Of a stretch of 64,000 nt of DNA, positions 49,565-61,430 are shown piece after piece; the first letter of the stretch is position 1, and every line of letters begins with the position of its first letter. The position numbers and the translations under genes were made by a program. This DNA is from Nissabacter sp. SGAir0207. Lineage in GTDB: Bacteria; Pseudomonadota; Gammaproteobacteria; Enterobacterales; Enterobacteriaceae. The notes under the pieces are model-generated. The model saw only the letters and a program-made list of their open reading frames with translations, was not told where the DNA came from and made no database searches. Where the stretch lies: NCBI RefSeq assembly GCF_005491205.1, contig NZ_CP028035.1, positions 868,001 to 932,000 of the forward strand. The letters run 5' to 3'.

Positions 49565-49607
49565 ATAGTACGCACCAAAAAATAATATTGATGTGATCCG
49601 ATTCTAA
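49565..49607 (-). promoter_or_regulatory. CyaR promoter with CRP site
   Basis: TACTAT (-10) is at 49570-49565 on the minus strand. A CRP-like site TGTGA-TCCGAT-TCTAA (49592-49607, plus-strand reading) is centred about 41.5 bp upstream of the inferred start at 49558. This is the class-II geometry known for CRP activation of cyaR. Confidence 0.8.
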
Positions 49608-49646
49608 AAATGATGAAAAAATCTCACAATTTCCAGGGCTATTTTT

Positions 49647-51014
49647 TTACGCTTCCTGACTTTCGGGCAAATTACGCAGCAGCAGGGCGAAACGGGTATC
49701 CAGCGTCTCCGGCAGCGGCAGATAGACGGTGTGGCCATCGCCCGGCGCCACCTCCACCTCCTCGCCGCGCGCGTTGCGCATCGCCGACAGCGTGAAGTGC
49801 ACGTTGCCAGCAGGCGTCATCAACTCCACGCTGTCACCGCGCAGGAAACGGTTTTTCACCCGCACCTCCGCCCAGCCGTCGCGCCGTTCGCCGGTCAGCT
49901 CGCCGACAAACAGCTGGCGCTCAGACATTGAGTGGCCGTAGTCATAGTTCTGCTTCTCCTCGTGCACATGGCGGCGCAGGAAGCCCTCGGTGTAGCCGCG
50001 GTGCGCCAGCCCCTCCAGTGTGGTCAGCAGCGTCGGGTCGAAGGGCTTGCCAGCGGCGGCGTCATCGATCGCCCGGCGGTAGACCTGGGCGGTGCGCGCG
50101 CAGTAGTAGAAGGATTTGGTGCGCCCCTCAATCTTCAGCGAGTGCACGCCGATGCGCGTCAGCTGCTCGACATGCTGGATGGCGCGCAGATCCTTGGAGT
50201 TCATGATGTAGGTGCCGTGCTCATCCTCAAAGGCGGGCATCGGCTCGTCCGGCCGCTGCGCCTCCGCCAGCATGAACACCCGATCAGTGGTCGCGCCGAT
50301 GCCCAGCGTCGGCTCCACCTGCGTGACCGGGATTGGCGTGTGCTGGTGGACGATGTTGCCCACCTGATCCTCCTGCCCCTCCTGCACCCGGTACTCCCAG
50401 CGGCAGGCGTTGGTGCAGGTGCCTTGGTTCGGGTCGCGCTTGTTGATGTAGCCGGAGAGCAGGCAACGGCCGGAGTAGGCCATGCAGAGCGCGCCGTGGA
50501 CGAACACCTCCAGCTCCATGCCCGGCACCTGCTGGCGGATCTCGGCGATCTCCTCCAGCGCCAGCTCACGCGACAGGATCACCCGCGACAGCCCCATCTG
50601 CTGCCAGAACTTCACCGTCGCCCAGTTCACCGCGTTGGCCTGCACCGACAGGTGGATCGGCATCTGCGGGAACGCCTCGCGTACCAGCATGATCAGCCCG
50701 GGATCGGACATGATCAACGCATCCGGCTGCATCTCCACCACCGGTTGCAGATCGCGCAGGAAGGTTTTCAGCTTGGCGTTGTGCGGGGCGATGTTCACCA
50801 CCACGTAGAATTTTTTGCCCAGCGCGTGGGCCTCGCGGATACCGAGCGCCAGGTTCTCGTGGGTGAACTCATTGTTGCGCACGCGCAGGCTGTAGCGCGG
50901 CTGGCCAGCGTAGACGGCATCCGCGCCATAGGCGAAGGCGTAGCGCATGTTTTTCAGGGTGCCGGCGGGGGAGAGCAGCTCCGGGGTAAAGGTGTTGGAC
51001 ATGGTTTGGCTCAT
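49647..51014 (-). CDS. trhP: tRNA 5-hydroxyuridine synthesis protein TrhP (YegQ), U32 family
   Basis: A U32 peptidase-like protein of 455 residues needed for prephenate-dependent hydroxylation of U34 in tRNAs. The core PELLSPAGTLKNMRYAFAYGADAVY (part), HLSVQANAVNWATVKFW (part) and VFVHGALCMAYSGRCLLSG carry the conserved cysteines. These, with CTNACRWEY and the later KSFYYCARTAQVYR, probably bind an Fe-S cluster. Two in-frame ATGs at the start (51014, 51002) differ by four residues. The CyaR gene follows directly, as in E. coli. Confidence 0.93.
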   Translation of the reverse strand: MSQTMSNTFTPELLSPAGTLKNMRYAFAYGADAVYAGQPRYSLRVRNNEFTHENLALGIREAHALGKKFYVVVNIAPHNAKLKTFLRDLQPVVEMQPDALIMSDPGLIMLVREAFPQMPIHLSVQANAVNWATVKFWQQMGLSRVILSRELALEEIAEIRQQVPGMELEVFVHGALCMAYSGRCLLSGYINKRDPNQGTCTNACRWEYRVQEGQEDQVGNIVHQHTPIPVTQVEPTLGIGATTDRVFMLAEAQRPDEPMPAFEDEHGTYIMNSKDLRAIQHVEQLTRIGVHSLKIEGRTKSFYYCARTAQVYRRAIDDAAAGKPFDPTLLTTLEGLAHRGYTEGFLRRHVHEEKQNYDYGHSMSERQLFVGELTGERRDGWAEVRVKNRFLRGDSVELMTPAGNVHFTLSAMRNARGEEVEVAPGDGHTVYLPLPETLDTRFALLLRNLPESQEA

Positions 51015-51147
51015 TCTGATGACAGGTCAGGGCGGGCGTGGTGCCGCCGCGGGTGTAATACCCGCACGATAATTAAGGTCAGGGATTGTAGGCCGATGCG
51101 CCGCCGGGTGCAATGCTGCACGCGGGCAGGCCGCGTGCAGGAGGGGG

Positions 51148-51486
51148 TCAGTGGGTTAAATCGCGAATGTCGGTGCTGGTGCCATGTCGCGTGACGGCCA
51201 AAATACCGTGGCGCGCCGCGCTAACCGAGCTGTAAAGCTCGCTGATGCCGATCACCTGATAGTTGCGGGCTTTCAGCACAAAGTAGGGTTGGTTGGTGCT
51301 GCTCTGTTTTATTTCGTACTGGGTCTCTTCCGGGGCGTTGTGCTGCACCGAACTGATGCCATTCTCCGCCGAGGCTTTGGTGGCATACAGCTCACTGGTC
51401 AGGATGATCTCCCCGTTGCTGGCCTTCAACTCAAAGTGATAGCGTCCGTTTCTGGCTTTTTTAATCTCAAAATGCCCGATTGCCAT
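51148..51486 (-). CDS. yegP: YegP-family protein (two DUF1508 repeats)
   Basis: A 112-residue protein of two tandem DUF1508 repeats: about 1-55 (FEIKKARNGRYHFELKASNGEIILTSELY in part) and 57-108 (YEIKQSSTNQPYFVLKARNYQVIGISELYSS in part). Each is a small alpha/beta unit. The function is unknown. GGAGAT precedes the ATG. It sits between yegQ and baeR in the usual order. Confidence 0.92.
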   Translation of the reverse strand: MAIGHFEIKKARNGRYHFELKASNGEIILTSELYATKASAENGISSVQHNAPEETQYEIKQSSTNQPYFVLKARNYQVIGISELYSSVSAARHGILAVTRHGTSTDIRDLTH

Positions 51487-51613
51487 GGTCGAAATCTCCT
51501 CTGGTTAGGAATGTTCCGAGAGAGTGTACTCAAGACAAAAAGGGGGAGGAAAGGCGAAAAAAGCATCAGCGGCGCGCAATGTGAAGAGTTGTGATCCTGT
51601 TCGAATTTTGCCT

Positions 51614-51638
51614 GCAACCGGCGTGGATAGCCGGTTGC
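51614..51638. terminator. Hairpin between yegP and baeR
   Basis: GCAACCGGC-GTGGATA-GCCGGTTGC, a perfect 9-bp stem in the 181-bp gap downstream of baeR. No T-run follows, so it may end the mdt-bae transcript only weakly or stabilise its 3' end. Confidence 0.4.
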
Positions 51639-51667
51639 TGCATATAAATAGCCACCCTGTGCATAAG

Positions 51668-52378
51668 CTACTCCAGGTGGCAGGCGTCCGCCTCCCAGCG
51701 GTAACCGACGCCGTAGACGGCGCGGATAAAGGGTTTTTCGCCATCGATCGCCTCCAGCTTGCGCCGAAGGTTCTTGATGTGGCTGTCGATGGTGCGGTCA
51801 GTGACCACCCGGTAGTCATCATAGAGGTGGTTGAGCAGCTGCTCGCGTGAGAAGACGTGGCCGGGCTGCATCGCCAGCGTCTTCAGCAGGCGGAACTCCG
51901 CTGGCGTCAGATCCAACGTCACGCCAAGGTAGCTGGCCTGAAAGCGCGCCTCGTCAATGCGCAGCGCATAGGCCTCTGGTGGGGCCTCGTGGCGTTGCAG
52001 GCAGCGGCGCAGGATGGTCTTCACCCGGGCCACCACCTCGCGCGGACTGTAGGGCTTGCAGATGTAGTCATCCGCGCCAATCTCCAGCCCCAGCAGGCGG
52101 TCAATCTCCTCAATCTTGGCGGTCACCATCATAATCGGCACCTCGGAGAAGCGGCGGATCTCGCGGCAGATGGTCAGGCCATCGGTGCCCGGCAGCATCA
52201 GGTCGAGCAGGATCATCGCGGGCATCTCCGCCTGTACCGCCGCCACCACCGCGTTGCCGTCGGTCAGCCAGCGGGTGTGGTAGCCCGCCGCCTCCAGATA
52301 GTCCACCAGCAGTTGGCCGAGTTTCGGCTCATCTTCAACAATCATGATTTGCAGCGGCATCTCGCTGTGTGTCTCCAT
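51668..52378 (-). CDS. baeR: Envelope-stress response regulator BaeR
   Basis: OmpR/PhoB-type regulator of 236 residues. The receiver domain (about 8-120) has [12 protein letters not shown], the phospho-acceptor in [11 protein letters not shown] and the switch lysine in ICKPYSPRE. The C-terminal winged helix ends [12 protein letters not shown]. It activates mdtABCD and spy-type genes in response to indole, flavonoids and other envelope stress in E. coli. AAGGATTCCC precedes the ATG. It is the last gene of mdtABCD-baeSR. Confidence 0.96.
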   Translation of the reverse strand: METHSEMPLQIMIVEDEPKLGQLLVDYLEAAGYHTRWLTDGNAVVAAVQAEMPAMILLDLMLPGTDGLTICREIRRFSEVPIMMVTAKIEEIDRLLGLEIGADDYICKPYSPREVVARVKTILRRCLQRHEAPPEAYALRIDEARFQASYLGVTLDLTPAEFRLLKTLAMQPGHVFSREQLLNHLYDDYRVVTDRTIDSHIKNLRRKLEAIDGEKPFIRAVYGVGYRWEADACHLE

Positions 52379-52386
52379 GGGAATCC

Positions 52387-53757
52387 TTACGCGGGGGTGA
52401 GTAGTGGCAGGCGCACCAAGAGGCGGATGCCCCCCAGTGGCGAGTGTTCAGCGCCGATGGCGCCGCCGTGCGCCTCGACAATATTCTGGCAGATGGCCAG
52501 CCCCAGCCCGGAGCCGCCGCTGGCGCGGTTGCGCGAGCCTTCGGTGCGGTAGAAGCGCTCAAAGATGCGCCCTAGTTGCTCATCGCTCAGGCCCGGCGCG
52601 CTGTCCTCAAAGTATAGCAACAGCTGTTTATCCTGTTTCTTGCCATGAATCAACAGCTTGCCACCGGCATCGGTGTAGCGCAGGCTGTTCTCCAGCAAAT
52701 TGTTGAACAGTTGCGTCAGGCGATCCGGATCGCCGAAAATCAGCGCCTGCGGTGGCAGTTCGCTGCTGATGGTCAGCTGTTTGCCGTGGAAGCGTTCACG
52801 GAACACCGCCTCCGCCAACTGCACCAGGTGGATGGCGTCGATGCGCTCCTTGCGGTAGGCCAGCGCGCCAGCATCCGAGAGGGAGAGCTGGTGCAGGTCA
52901 TCCACCAGCTTGGTGAGGGTCGCCACCTCCGCCTGCAAGGAGAGCAGCGCCTCCGGGCTGAGGCGGCGCACGCCATCCTGCATCGCCTCCATTTCGCCGC
53001 GCAGCACCGCCAACGGGGTGCGCAGCTCGTGGGAGATGTCGGCCATAAAGGCGCGGCGCATCTGCTCATTCTTCTCCAGCGTGGTCGCCAGCTGGTTGAA
53101 GTCCTGCGCCAGCTTGCCCAGTTCATCCTGGCTGTCCACCTCGACGCGGGTGGCGAAATCCCCGGCCGCCAGCCGATGGGTGGCGCTCACCAGCCGCTTG
53201 ACCGGTGCCAGCATCCCGCGGGAGAGCAGCCAGGTGGCAGCGGCGGCCAGCAGGGCGGAGAGGGCAACGATCATCCAGCTGGTGCGGCGCTGCTGGCGGT
53301 CGAAGCTGATATCAGTGTTGCGCGTCAGGCGCTCCACCGGCGAAGAGACCAGCGTGCCGACCCGCGTGCCATTGACCACAATTGGCCGGTGCGTCCCCTC
53401 CGGCGGCACCGGCACGCGCGGCCCCACCAGCGGGCGGTTGTGCTCATCCAGCACCCAGAACTGGGTACGCCAGCCATGCGGCGGCAGGCGCGGGTTGTCA
53501 TCATTGGTTTCGAAGGTGTGCAGCAGCTGGTAGATGATCTTGTTGTCCTTGCGCAGGAAGGCCCAGCTGCCGTGCTCCTGATACTGATCCTCCAGCGCGT
53601 CGCCGATCATCTCGATGCGCTGCTCGTTGCCGTGGCGGATATAGTCGATAAAGCCGTGCTCAAAGCTCATCCTGACGCCCCAGTGCATGGTGATCAACAC
53701 CAGCATACAGGTGGCGAAAATGGCGAGGAACAGCTTGCCGGTGATGCCAATTCTCAT
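52387..53757 (-). CDS. baeS: Sensor histidine kinase BaeS
   Basis: A 456-residue sensor kinase. Transmembrane segments lie near residues 8-28 and about 160-180, with a periplasmic sensor domain between. HAMP is followed by the H-box ([17 protein letters not shown]), an N-box ([17 protein letters not shown]) and G-boxes ([12 protein letters not shown]). Its start overlaps the mdtD stop by 4 bp, and it ends eight bases before baeR, so the three are translated in series. Confidence 0.96.
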   Translation of the reverse strand: MRIGITGKLFLAIFATCMLVLITMHWGVRMSFEHGFIDYIRHGNEQRIEMIGDALEDQYQEHGSWAFLRKDNKIIYQLLHTFETNDDNPRLPPHGWRTQFWVLDEHNRPLVGPRVPVPPEGTHRPIVVNGTRVGTLVSSPVERLTRNTDISFDRQQRRTSWMIVALSALLAAAATWLLSRGMLAPVKRLVSATHRLAAGDFATRVEVDSQDELGKLAQDFNQLATTLEKNEQMRRAFMADISHELRTPLAVLRGEMEAMQDGVRRLSPEALLSLQAEVATLTKLVDDLHQLSLSDAGALAYRKERIDAIHLVQLAEAVFRERFHGKQLTISSELPPQALIFGDPDRLTQLFNNLLENSLRYTDAGGKLLIHGKKQDKQLLLYFEDSAPGLSDEQLGRIFERFYRTEGSRNRASGGSGLGLAICQNIVEAHGGAIGAEHSPLGGIRLLVRLPLLTPA

Positions 53758-55181
53758 GAGTGCCTCGTGGTGCGTGCGCGCTTCTCACCGTGGCCAGCCG
53801 GCTGCGGCGCGGCGGCGTCCGGGACGCGGTTAAAGATCAGCGCCGGCAGGGCGATGATCACCGCCAGGCTGAGGTAGGTGCCGATAAAGGCGGGCTGGGC
53901 GGCGCTGGCGGTGGTCGCCGTGCCCTCCTGCATAAACAGGCCGAGCAGGATGCCCGCCGCGCTGACCCCGAGGCTCATCGACAGCTGCATCACCATCGAC
54001 AGCAGGCTGTTGCCGCTGCTCGCCAGCCGGTTCGGCAGGTCTTTCAGCGTCAGGGTATTCATGCTGGAGAAGCGCAGCGAGTTGACCATCCCCTGGAAGA
54101 ACAGCACCACCGGGATTGCCCACCGCCAGCCGAGGTAGGCCACCAGCGGCACGCCGAGGCTGACCAGCGCCAGCAGCAGCGTGGAGGCCACCAGCGCCCG
54201 GCGGTAGCCGAAGTAGTTGACCACCCGCACCACGATCCGTTTCATCCCCATGCTGCCCAGCACCATCGGGATCATCATCAGCCCGGCGTGGAACGGTGAG
54301 AAGCCCAGCCCCACTTGCAGGAACACCGGCGTCAGGAATGGCAGCATCCCACTGCCGATGCGCCCGAGCAGGCTGCCGGTCAGGCCGATGCGGTAGGTAG
54401 GGGTGCGGAACAGCCGCATCGGGAACAGCGCCGCCGGGTTGAGGTGCGCATACTGCCAGTAGGCGACCAGCGCTGCCGATCCGGCGAACACCAGCCAGCC
54501 GAGGTCAGCGGCGGTCAGCCCCAGCGCGCGCTGGCCGTCGAGTGCCAGCGTCAGGGTCGCCATCGCCACCGCCAGCAGCAGGAAACCGCGCACGTCAAAG
54601 CGGCGGGTCTTCAGCGTGTGGTTCGGCATCAGTTTCAGCGTCGCCACCGCGCCAGCGATGCCGACCGGCAGGTTAATCAGGAAGATCCAGTGCCAGCTGG
54701 CGTACTCCACCAGAAAGCCGCCCAGCGCTGGCCCCAGCAGCGGGCCAACCTGTCCCGGCAGGGTGACGAAGGTCATCGCCGCCATATACTGCTCGCGCGG
54801 CACAATTTTCAGCACCGTCAACCGGCCAACCGGCACCATCATCGCCCCGCCGATGCCCTGCAACACCCGCGCCAGCACCAGCTGGTTGAGGGTGTCGGAG
54901 AGCGCGCAGAACAGCGAGCCAAGGGTGAACAGCACGATGGCGGCGAAGAACACCCATTTGACGCCGATGCGATCCGCCAGCCAGCCGCTGGCTGGCAGCA
55001 TCACCGCCACCGTCATCACATAGGCGACGATCACCGTATGCATGTGCAGCGGGCTTTCACCCAGACTGGCCGCCATTGAGGGCAGGGCGGTGATCACAAT
55101 CGTGGTGTCCAGCGATTGCATGAAAAAACCAAAGGCAACGATCCAGAGTTGCCAGCGCACGGCAGCGGGAAGGGTGGGCAT
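53754..55181 (-). CDS. mdtD: MFS transporter MdtD
   Basis: A 14-TMS DHA2-type major-facilitator permease of 475 residues. ATG 55181 ([27 protein letters not shown] in part) is chosen over the open frame to 55289, which has no homology. Motif D1 ([14 protein letters not shown]) and motif C-like [14 protein letters not shown] are present. It is encoded in the multidrug operon but is not required for MdtABC pump function in E. coli; an iron-citrate export role has been suggested there. Confidence 0.93.
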   Translation of the reverse strand: MPTLPAAVRWQLWIVAFGFFMQSLDTTIVITALPSMAASLGESPLHMHTVIVAYVMTVAVMLPASGWLADRIGVKWVFFAAIVLFTLGSLFCALSDTLNQLVLARVLQGIGGAMMVPVGRLTVLKIVPREQYMAAMTFVTLPGQVGPLLGPALGGFLVEYASWHWIFLINLPVGIAGAVATLKLMPNHTLKTRRFDVRGFLLLAVAMATLTLALDGQRALGLTAADLGWLVFAGSAALVAYWQYAHLNPAALFPMRLFRTPTYRIGLTGSLLGRIGSGMLPFLTPVFLQVGLGFSPFHAGLMMIPMVLGSMGMKRIVVRVVNYFGYRRALVASTLLLALVSLGVPLVAYLGWRWAIPVVLFFQGMVNSLRFSSMNTLTLKDLPNRLASSGNSLLSMVMQLSMSLGVSAAGILLGLFMQEGTATTASAAQPAFIGTYLSLAVIIALPALIFNRVPDAAAPQPAGHGEKRARTTRHS

Positions 55182-55230
55182 AGGGGTGAGAGATCTCCTC
55201 CGGTAAAGGGCGGGCGCGTGGCCCGCCGGG

Positions 55231-58200
55231 TTAGGGTTCGAGCGGCAGCGGCGCGCGGCGATGGTCGGCGCGCTGGCGCAGGCGGTCAAAGAACAGGTAG
55301 ACCACCGGCGTGGTGTAGAGCGTCAACAGCTGGCTCACCAGCAGGCCGCCGACGATGGTGATCCCCAGCGGCTGGCGCAGCTCCGCGCCATCGCCCTGCG
55401 TCAGCACCAGCGGCAGCGCGCCAAACAGCGCCGCCAGCGTGGTCATCATGATGGGGCGAAAGCGCAATAGGCAGGCTTGGAAGATCGCCTCGCGCGCCGT
55501 CAACTGGCCGCGCCGCTGGGCGTCGAGCGCAAAATCGACCATCATGATGGCGTTCTTCTTCACGATGCCCATCAGCAGCAGCACCCCCACCAGCGCCACC
55601 AGACTGAAGGGGGCGTCGAACGCCTCCAGCGCCAGCAGCGCCCCCAGCCCGGCCGAGGGCAGGGTGGAGAGGATGGTCAGCGGGTGCACGTAACTCTCAT
55701 ACAGCACGCCCAATACAATATAGATCGTGGCGATGGCCGCCAGAATCAACAGCACCTGCGAGCGCTGCGTCTCCTGAAACACCTGCGCGGTACCGGCGAA
55801 CTGGCCGCGCACCGTCGGCGGCACGCCAATCTGCGTCATGGCACGGGCGATGGCGGCGGTGGCGTCAGAGAGGCTGGCGCCGTCCGCCAAATTGAAGGAG
55901 ATCGTAGCGGCCGCCGCCAGCCCTTGGTGGTTGACCGCCAGTGGCGTGTTGGCCGGTTGCCAACGGGCGAAGTAGGCCAGCGGCACCGGCTGACCGGCGC
56001 TGTTGGTGACGAACATTTTCTCCAGCGCGCTGGCGTCCTGACGGTTGGCCGGATCCACCTCCATCACCACCTTATACTGGTTCAGCGGCTGGTAGATGGT
56101 GGAGATCTGCCGCTGGCCGAAGGCGTTGTTCAGCAGCGCGTTGGCGTCAGAGACGCTGACGCCCAGCCGCGCCAGCGTGTCGCGGTCATAGATCAGCCCC
56201 AGTTCCGCGCCGCTGTCCTCTTGATCCGAGCTGACATCCACCAGCTGCGGCAGCCGGGTGAAGGCCTCCTTGACCTTCGGCGCCCAGAGGCGCAGGGCGC
56301 TGAGGTCATCGGCCAGCAGCGAGAACTGGTAACCAGCATTCGACTCGCGCGCGCCGACGCGCACATCCTGCACCGGCACCAAAAACAGGTTGGCGCCCGG
56401 CTCCTTCGCCAGCTTAACGCGCAGGCGATCCACCACCTGCCGGGCGCTCTCATGGCGCTCACTGAGCGGCTTGAGGGAGATGTACATCGAGCCGACGTTG
56501 ACGCGGGTGCCGGTAAAGCCGGTGACGTTCTCCACCGCCGGGTCGGCGCTGACAATCGCGCTGAACGCCGTGAGCTTGCGTTGCATCCCCTGGAACGAGA
56601 TGCTCTGGTCAGCCTGGATGTAGCCGAGCAGCCGACCGGTGTCCTGCTCCGGGAAGAAGCTTTTCGGGATGGAGAGGTAGAGCCACACCGTCAGGCCGAG
56701 GGTGCCGAGCAGCAGCAGCCCCACCAGCCGCGCATGGTTAAGCACCCGGTTCAGCGAGCGGCCATAGAGTTGCTGGAGCGCCAGCAGCGCGCGCTCCAGC
56801 CGACCCGGCGTGGCGGGGGCCGCTGGCCAGCCCGGCTGCGCCCGCAGGATGCGCGCGCACATCATCGGCGTCAGGGTCAGCGAGATAAGCAGCGACAGGC
56901 CAATCGCCACCGACAGCGTGACGGCAAACTCATGGAACAGCCGCCCCGGCAGCCCCTCCATCAGCAGCAGCGGGATGAATACCGCCACCAGCGACACGCT
57001 CATCGACAGCACGGTAAAGCCCACCTCCCGCGTGCCCTGCAAGGCGGCGGCCAGCGGCTTCATGCCCGACTCGATGTGGCGGGTGATGTTCTCCAGCACC
57101 ACAATGGCGTCATCCACCACAAAGCCGGTGGCGATGGTCAACGCCATCAGTGACAAATTGTTGAGGCTAAAGCCGCACAGATACATGGCGGCGAAGGTGC
57201 CGACCAGCGACACCGGCACCGCCACCGCGGGGATCAGCGTGGCGCGGCCGGAGCGCAGGAACAGGAACACCACCAGAATCACCAGCGCCACCGCCAGCGA
57301 CAGTGAGCGCTCCACCTCATGCAGCGAGGCACGGATGGTGGGCGAGCGATCCTGCGCCACCGCCAGATCGACGGTGGCGGGCAGCGCCTGCCGCAGCGCT
57401 GGCAGTGTGGCGCGCACGCGATCGACGGTGGCGATGATGTTGGCGTCCGGCGCGCGGCGCACCAGAATCAGCACCGCTGGCTTGGCCTTCGCCAGCCCGG
57501 CGGTGCGCTCGTTCTGCGCGCCGTCGCGCACCTGCGCCACATCCTGCAAACGCACCGCCGCGCCATTGTGGTAGTGCACCACCAGCGGCCGGTAGTCACG
57601 CGCCTGCGTCAGGCCATCATTGGCCTCCAACTGCCAGCGCTGCTCGCTGGACTCCAGCGCCCCCTGCGGGCGGCGCACGTTGGCCCCGGCAATCGCCTGA
57701 CGCACCTCGTCCAGCGACACCCCTTGGTTAAACAGCGCGGTGGGGTTGAGCGTTACCCGCACCGCGGGCAGCGAACTGCCGCCGAGGGTGACGTCGCCGA
57801 CCCCCTCGAGCTGGGCGATTTTCTGCGCCAGCTGGGTACTGGCGAGGTCATAGAGCTGCACCGGGCTGTAGGTGTCAGAGGTGAGCGCCAGAATCATGAT
57901 CGGCGCGTCCGAGGGGTTGGCCTTGCGGTAGGTGGGGCGGTTGGGCATCCCGCTTGGCAGCAGGCTCTGGGCGGCGTTCAGCGCCGCCTGCACGTCGCGC
58001 GCCGCGCCGTTGATGTCCCGGCCAAGATCAAATTGCAGCACGATGGTAGTGTTGCCGAGGTTGCTGCGCGAGGTCATCTCGTTGACACCCGCGATGCGCC
58101 CCAGCGCCCGCTCCAGCGGGGTGGCGACCGAGGCGGCCATCGTCTCCGGCGACGCGCCCGGCAGCGAGGCGCTCACCTGGATCACCGGGTAGTCCACCTC

Positions 58201-58314
58201 CGGCAGCGGCGCGACCGGCAGGCGCACAAAGCCGAGCAGCCCGGCCAGCACGATGGCGGCGCTCAGCAGCGTGGTGGCGACCGGGCGCTGGATAAACAGG
58301 GCGAAGAGGTTCAC
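55231..58314 (-). CDS. mdtC: RND efflux pump subunit MdtC
   Basis: Inner-membrane proton antiporter of 1,027 residues with the 12-TMS RND layout and two large periplasmic loops. It begins [25 protein letters not shown] in part. Characteristic motifs: [19 protein letters not shown] (the proton-relay Asp pair) and [16 protein letters not shown]. MdtC pairs with MdtB in a heterotrimer that exports bile salts, novobiocin and related compounds. It overlaps mdtB by 4 bp. Confidence 0.97.
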   Translation of the reverse strand: MNLFALFIQRPVATTLLSAAIVLAGLLGFVRLPVAPLPEVDYPVIQVSASLPGASPETMAASVATPLERALGRIAGVNEMTSRSNLGNTTIVLQFDLGRDINGAARDVQAALNAAQSLLPSGMPNRPTYRKANPSDAPIMILALTSDTYSPVQLYDLASTQLAQKIAQLEGVGDVTLGGSSLPAVRVTLNPTALFNQGVSLDEVRQAIAGANVRRPQGALESSEQRWQLEANDGLTQARDYRPLVVHYHNGAAVRLQDVAQVRDGAQNERTAGLAKAKPAVLILVRRAPDANIIATVDRVRATLPALRQALPATVDLAVAQDRSPTIRASLHEVERSLSLAVALVILVVFLFLRSGRATLIPAVAVPVSLVGTFAAMYLCGFSLNNLSLMALTIATGFVVDDAIVVLENITRHIESGMKPLAAALQGTREVGFTVLSMSVSLVAVFIPLLLMEGLPGRLFHEFAVTLSVAIGLSLLISLTLTPMMCARILRAQPGWPAAPATPGRLERALLALQQLYGRSLNRVLNHARLVGLLLLGTLGLTVWLYLSIPKSFFPEQDTGRLLGYIQADQSISFQGMQRKLTAFSAIVSADPAVENVTGFTGTRVNVGSMYISLKPLSERHESARQVVDRLRVKLAKEPGANLFLVPVQDVRVGARESNAGYQFSLLADDLSALRLWAPKVKEAFTRLPQLVDVSSDQEDSGAELGLIYDRDTLARLGVSVSDANALLNNAFGQRQISTIYQPLNQYKVVMEVDPANRQDASALEKMFVTNSAGQPVPLAYFARWQPANTPLAVNHQGLAAAATISFNLADGASLSDATAAIARAMTQIGVPPTVRGQFAGTAQVFQETQRSQVLLILAAIATIYIVLGVLYESYVHPLTILSTLPSAGLGALLALEAFDAPFSLVALVGVLLLMGIVKKNAIMMVDFALDAQRRGQLTAREAIFQACLLRFRPIMMTTLAALFGALPLVLTQGDGAELRQPLGITIVGGLLVSQLLTLYTTPVVYLFFDRLRQRADHRRAPLPLEP

Positions 58315-61300
58315 TTGACGAGCGGCTCCGGCGGCAGTGGGCGCAGGCGGCGCGCCAGACGGTCAAACAGCAGGTAGATGACCGGCGTGGTAAACAGCGT
58401 CAGCACCTGACTCACCAGCAGCCCGCCCACCATGCAGATGCCAAGCGGGCGGCGCAGCTCCGCCCCGACGCCGCTGGCCAGCATCAGCGGCAGCGCGCCG
58501 AGCAGCGCCGCCAGCGTGGTCATCAGGATCGGCCGGAAGCGCAGCAAACAGGCCTGATAGATGGCCTCATAGGGCGTCATGCCCTGCTCGCGCTCCGCCG
58601 CCAGCGCAAAGTCGATCATCATGATGGCGTTCTTCTTGACGATGCCAATCAGCAGGATGATGCCGATGATGGCGATCACGTCCAGCGCGCTACCGGCCAA
58701 CATCAGCGCCAGCAGCGCGCCGACGCCAGCGGTCGGCAGCGTCGAGAGGATGGTGATGGGGTGGATGAAGCTCTCATAGAGCACGCCGAGCACGATATAC
58801 ATGGCGACCACTGCCGCCAGAATCAGCCACAGCGTACTGCCGAGCGCCGCCTGAAACGCCAGCGTCGCCCCCTGGAAGCGGGTGGTGATATCCGCTGGCA
58901 GCGCCAGCGCCTGCTCGGCCGCGGTCACCGCCTGCACCGCATCGCCCAGCGCATAGCCGGGCGTGACGTTGAAGGAGACGGTGGCGGCTGGCAGTTGATC
59001 AAGGTGGTTGACCGAGAGCAGGCCGAAGCGCTGCTCAATGCGGGCGATGCTGGTGAGCGGCACGCGGTTGCCGTCACTGCCGTTAAGCCACACCCGGTCA
59101 AGGGCCGCCAGCCCCGGCGTGTCGCGGGTGTCCTGCCCCAGCACCACCCGGTACTGGTTGGCTTGGGTGTAGATGGTAGAGACCAGCCGCTGGCCGAAGG
59201 CGTTGTAGAGCGCGTTGTCGATGTCCGCCATCGAGATGCCGAGGCGGCTGGCGCTGTCGCGGTCAACGTTGACGTAGGCCACCAGCCCGCGATCCTGCCA
59301 GTCGCTGCTCACATCCTGCAACGCCGGTGACTGGCGCAGCCGCTCCAGCAGCGGCGGCAGCCACTCGCCCAACGCCTCTGCTGACATCGCCTGAAGGGTG
59401 AACTGGTACTGGGTGCGGGTCAGTTGCGTATCGATGGTCAGATCCTGCACCGGTTGCAGGTAGAGGCGCACCCCCGGCATATCCGCCACCGCCTGTTGCA
59501 GGCGCGGGATGATCTCCGCCACCCGGTCACTGCGCTCCGCCAGCGGCTTGAGGGTGATCTGCATCCGCCCGGTGTTGAGGGTGGCGTTCGCGCCATCGAC
59601 GCCGACAAAGGAGGTCAGCCCGGCCACCGCCGGGTCACGCAGCAGCCGCGCCGCCACCTGTTGCTGGCGCTCGGCCATGTTGCTAAAGGAGACGGCTTGC
59701 GGCGCCTCCAGCGTGCCCTGAATCAGGCCATTGTCCTGCACCGGGAAAAAGCCCTTGGGGATCAGTAAATAGAGCAGGGCGGTCAGCAGCAGGGTGCTCA
59801 CCGCCACCCCGAGCGTCAGCCACGGGTGGCCGAGCACGCGGGTCAGCAGGCGGCCATAGCCCGCGATCACCCGCTCAAACAGGCGCTCGCTGGCGCGCGA
59901 GAAGCGGTTCTGTTGGCGCAGCGCGGCGTGGCTCAGCATCCGCGCGCACATCATCGGCGTCAGGGTCAACGACACCACCGCCGAGATCAAAATCGCCACC
60001 GCCAGCGTGACGGCGAACTCGCGGAACAGCCGCCCCACGATGTCACCCATAAACAGCAGCGGGATCAGCACCGCAATCAGCGAGAAGGTGAGCGAGATGA
60101 TGGTGAAGCCAATCTCGCCCGCGCCCTTCAACGCCGCCGTCAGCGGCGGGTCGCCCTGCTCGATGTAGCGCGAGATGTTCTCAATCACCACGATGGCGTC
60201 ATCGACCACAAAGCCGGTGGCGATGGTCAGCGCCATCAGCGTCAGGTTGTTGACCGAGAAGCCAAGGAAGTAGAGCACCGCGAAGGTGCCGATCAGCGAC
60301 AGCGGCACCGCGATGCTCGGGATCAGAGTGGCCGCCAGGTTGCGCAGGAACAGGTAGATCACCATCACCACCAGCGCGATGGAGAGCAGCAGCTCGGTCT
60401 GCACGTCGCTGACCGAGGCGCGGATGGCGGTGGTGCGGTCATTGACCAGCGTCAGCGTCACCGACGCCGGCAGGCTCTCCTGCAACGCTGGCAGCAGGGC
60501 GCGAATGCCGTCGGCGGTGGTCAGCACGTTGGCCCCCGGCTGGCGCTGCACGTTGAGCACAATCGCCGGTTGCCGCCCTGACCATGCGGCCAGCCGGTTG
60601 TTCTCTGCTCCCTGTTCCACCCGCGCCACCTCACCGAGCCGCACTGGCGCGCCGTTCTGGTAGGCGACGATCAGCTGACGGTAATCCTCCGGCGAGCGCA
60701 TCTGGTCATTGGCCGCCAGCGTCACCGAGCGCATCGGGCCATCGAGGCTCCCCTTGGCGGAGTTGACGTTGGCGTTGCTGATGGCGGTGCGAATCACCTC
60801 GCTGTCCAGCCCGCGCGCCGCCACCGCCGCCGAATCCATCTCAATGCGTACCGCCGGGCGCTGGCCACCGGCCAGCGTCACCAGCCCGACGCCGCCCACC
60901 TGCGACATCTTCTGCGCGACGCGCGTCTCCGCCAGATCCTCCACCGCGGTCATCGGCAGGGCGTCGGAGGTGAGCGCCAGCGTCATGATCGGCGGGTCTG
61001 CCGGGTTGACCTTGCTGTAGACCGGCGGCGTCGGCAGGTCATCCGGCAGCAGGCTGGTGGCCGCGTTGATCGCCGCCTGTACCTCCTGCTCAGCGACATC
61101 CAGCGGCAGCGTCAGTTGGAACTGGAGCGTCACCACCGACGCGCCGCCAGCGCTCTGCGAGGACATGCTTTTCAGGCCGGACATCTGGCCGAACTGGTGC
61201 TCGAGCGGTGCGGTGACCGCCGAGGTCATCACGTCCGGGCCAGCGCCGGGGTAGAGCGTCACCACCTGCATGGTGGGGTAGTCCACCTGTGGCAGCGCCG

Positions 61301-61430
61301 CCACCGGCAGCGCGCGGTAGCCGATGATGCCAGCCAGCAAAATTGCCACCATCAGCAGCGTGGTGGCAACCGGGCGCAGGATAAACTGGCGTGACGGCCC
61401 GCCGCGGTGATCCGGGGTCATCGCCTGCAT
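58311..61430 (-). CDS. mdtB: RND efflux pump subunit MdtB
   Basis: A 1,039-residue RND protein, the partner of MdtC. Signature segments include [22 protein letters not shown] (part), the proton-relay region [38 protein letters not shown] and [16 protein letters not shown]. The ATG at 61430 overlaps the last base of the mdtA stop codon, and its end overlaps mdtC, so the three pump genes form a coupled unit. Confidence 0.97.
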   Translation of the reverse strand: MQAMTPDHRGGPSRQFILRPVATTLLMVAILLAGIIGYRALPVAALPQVDYPTMQVVTLYPGAGPDVMTSAVTAPLEHQFGQMSGLKSMSSQSAGGASVVTLQFQLTLPLDVAEQEVQAAINAATSLLPDDLPTPPVYSKVNPADPPIMTLALTSDALPMTAVEDLAETRVAQKMSQVGGVGLVTLAGGQRPAVRIEMDSAAVAARGLDSEVIRTAISNANVNSAKGSLDGPMRSVTLAANDQMRSPEDYRQLIVAYQNGAPVRLGEVARVEQGAENNRLAAWSGRQPAIVLNVQRQPGANVLTTADGIRALLPALQESLPASVTLTLVNDRTTAIRASVSDVQTELLLSIALVVMVIYLFLRNLAATLIPSIAVPLSLIGTFAVLYFLGFSVNNLTLMALTIATGFVVDDAIVVIENISRYIEQGDPPLTAALKGAGEIGFTIISLTFSLIAVLIPLLFMGDIVGRLFREFAVTLAVAILISAVVSLTLTPMMCARMLSHAALRQQNRFSRASERLFERVIAGYGRLLTRVLGHPWLTLGVAVSTLLLTALLYLLIPKGFFPVQDNGLIQGTLEAPQAVSFSNMAERQQQVAARLLRDPAVAGLTSFVGVDGANATLNTGRMQITLKPLAERSDRVAEIIPRLQQAVADMPGVRLYLQPVQDLTIDTQLTRTQYQFTLQAMSAEALGEWLPPLLERLRQSPALQDVSSDWQDRGLVAYVNVDRDSASRLGISMADIDNALYNAFGQRLVSTIYTQANQYRVVLGQDTRDTPGLAALDRVWLNGSDGNRVPLTSIARIEQRFGLLSVNHLDQLPAATVSFNVTPGYALGDAVQAVTAAEQALALPADITTRFQGATLAFQAALGSTLWLILAAVVAMYIVLGVLYESFIHPITILSTLPTAGVGALLALMLAGSALDVIAIIGIILLIGIVKKNAIMMIDFALAAEREQGMTPYEAIYQACLLRFRPILMTTLAALLGALPLMLASGVGAELRRPLGICMVGGLLVSQVLTLFTTPVIYLLFDRLARRLRPLPPEPLVK

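Noticed and set aside
55477..57153. 558-codon plus-strand open frame inside mdtC
   Set aside because: A shadow of mdtC, with the composition expected of an antisense frame in GC-rich DNA.
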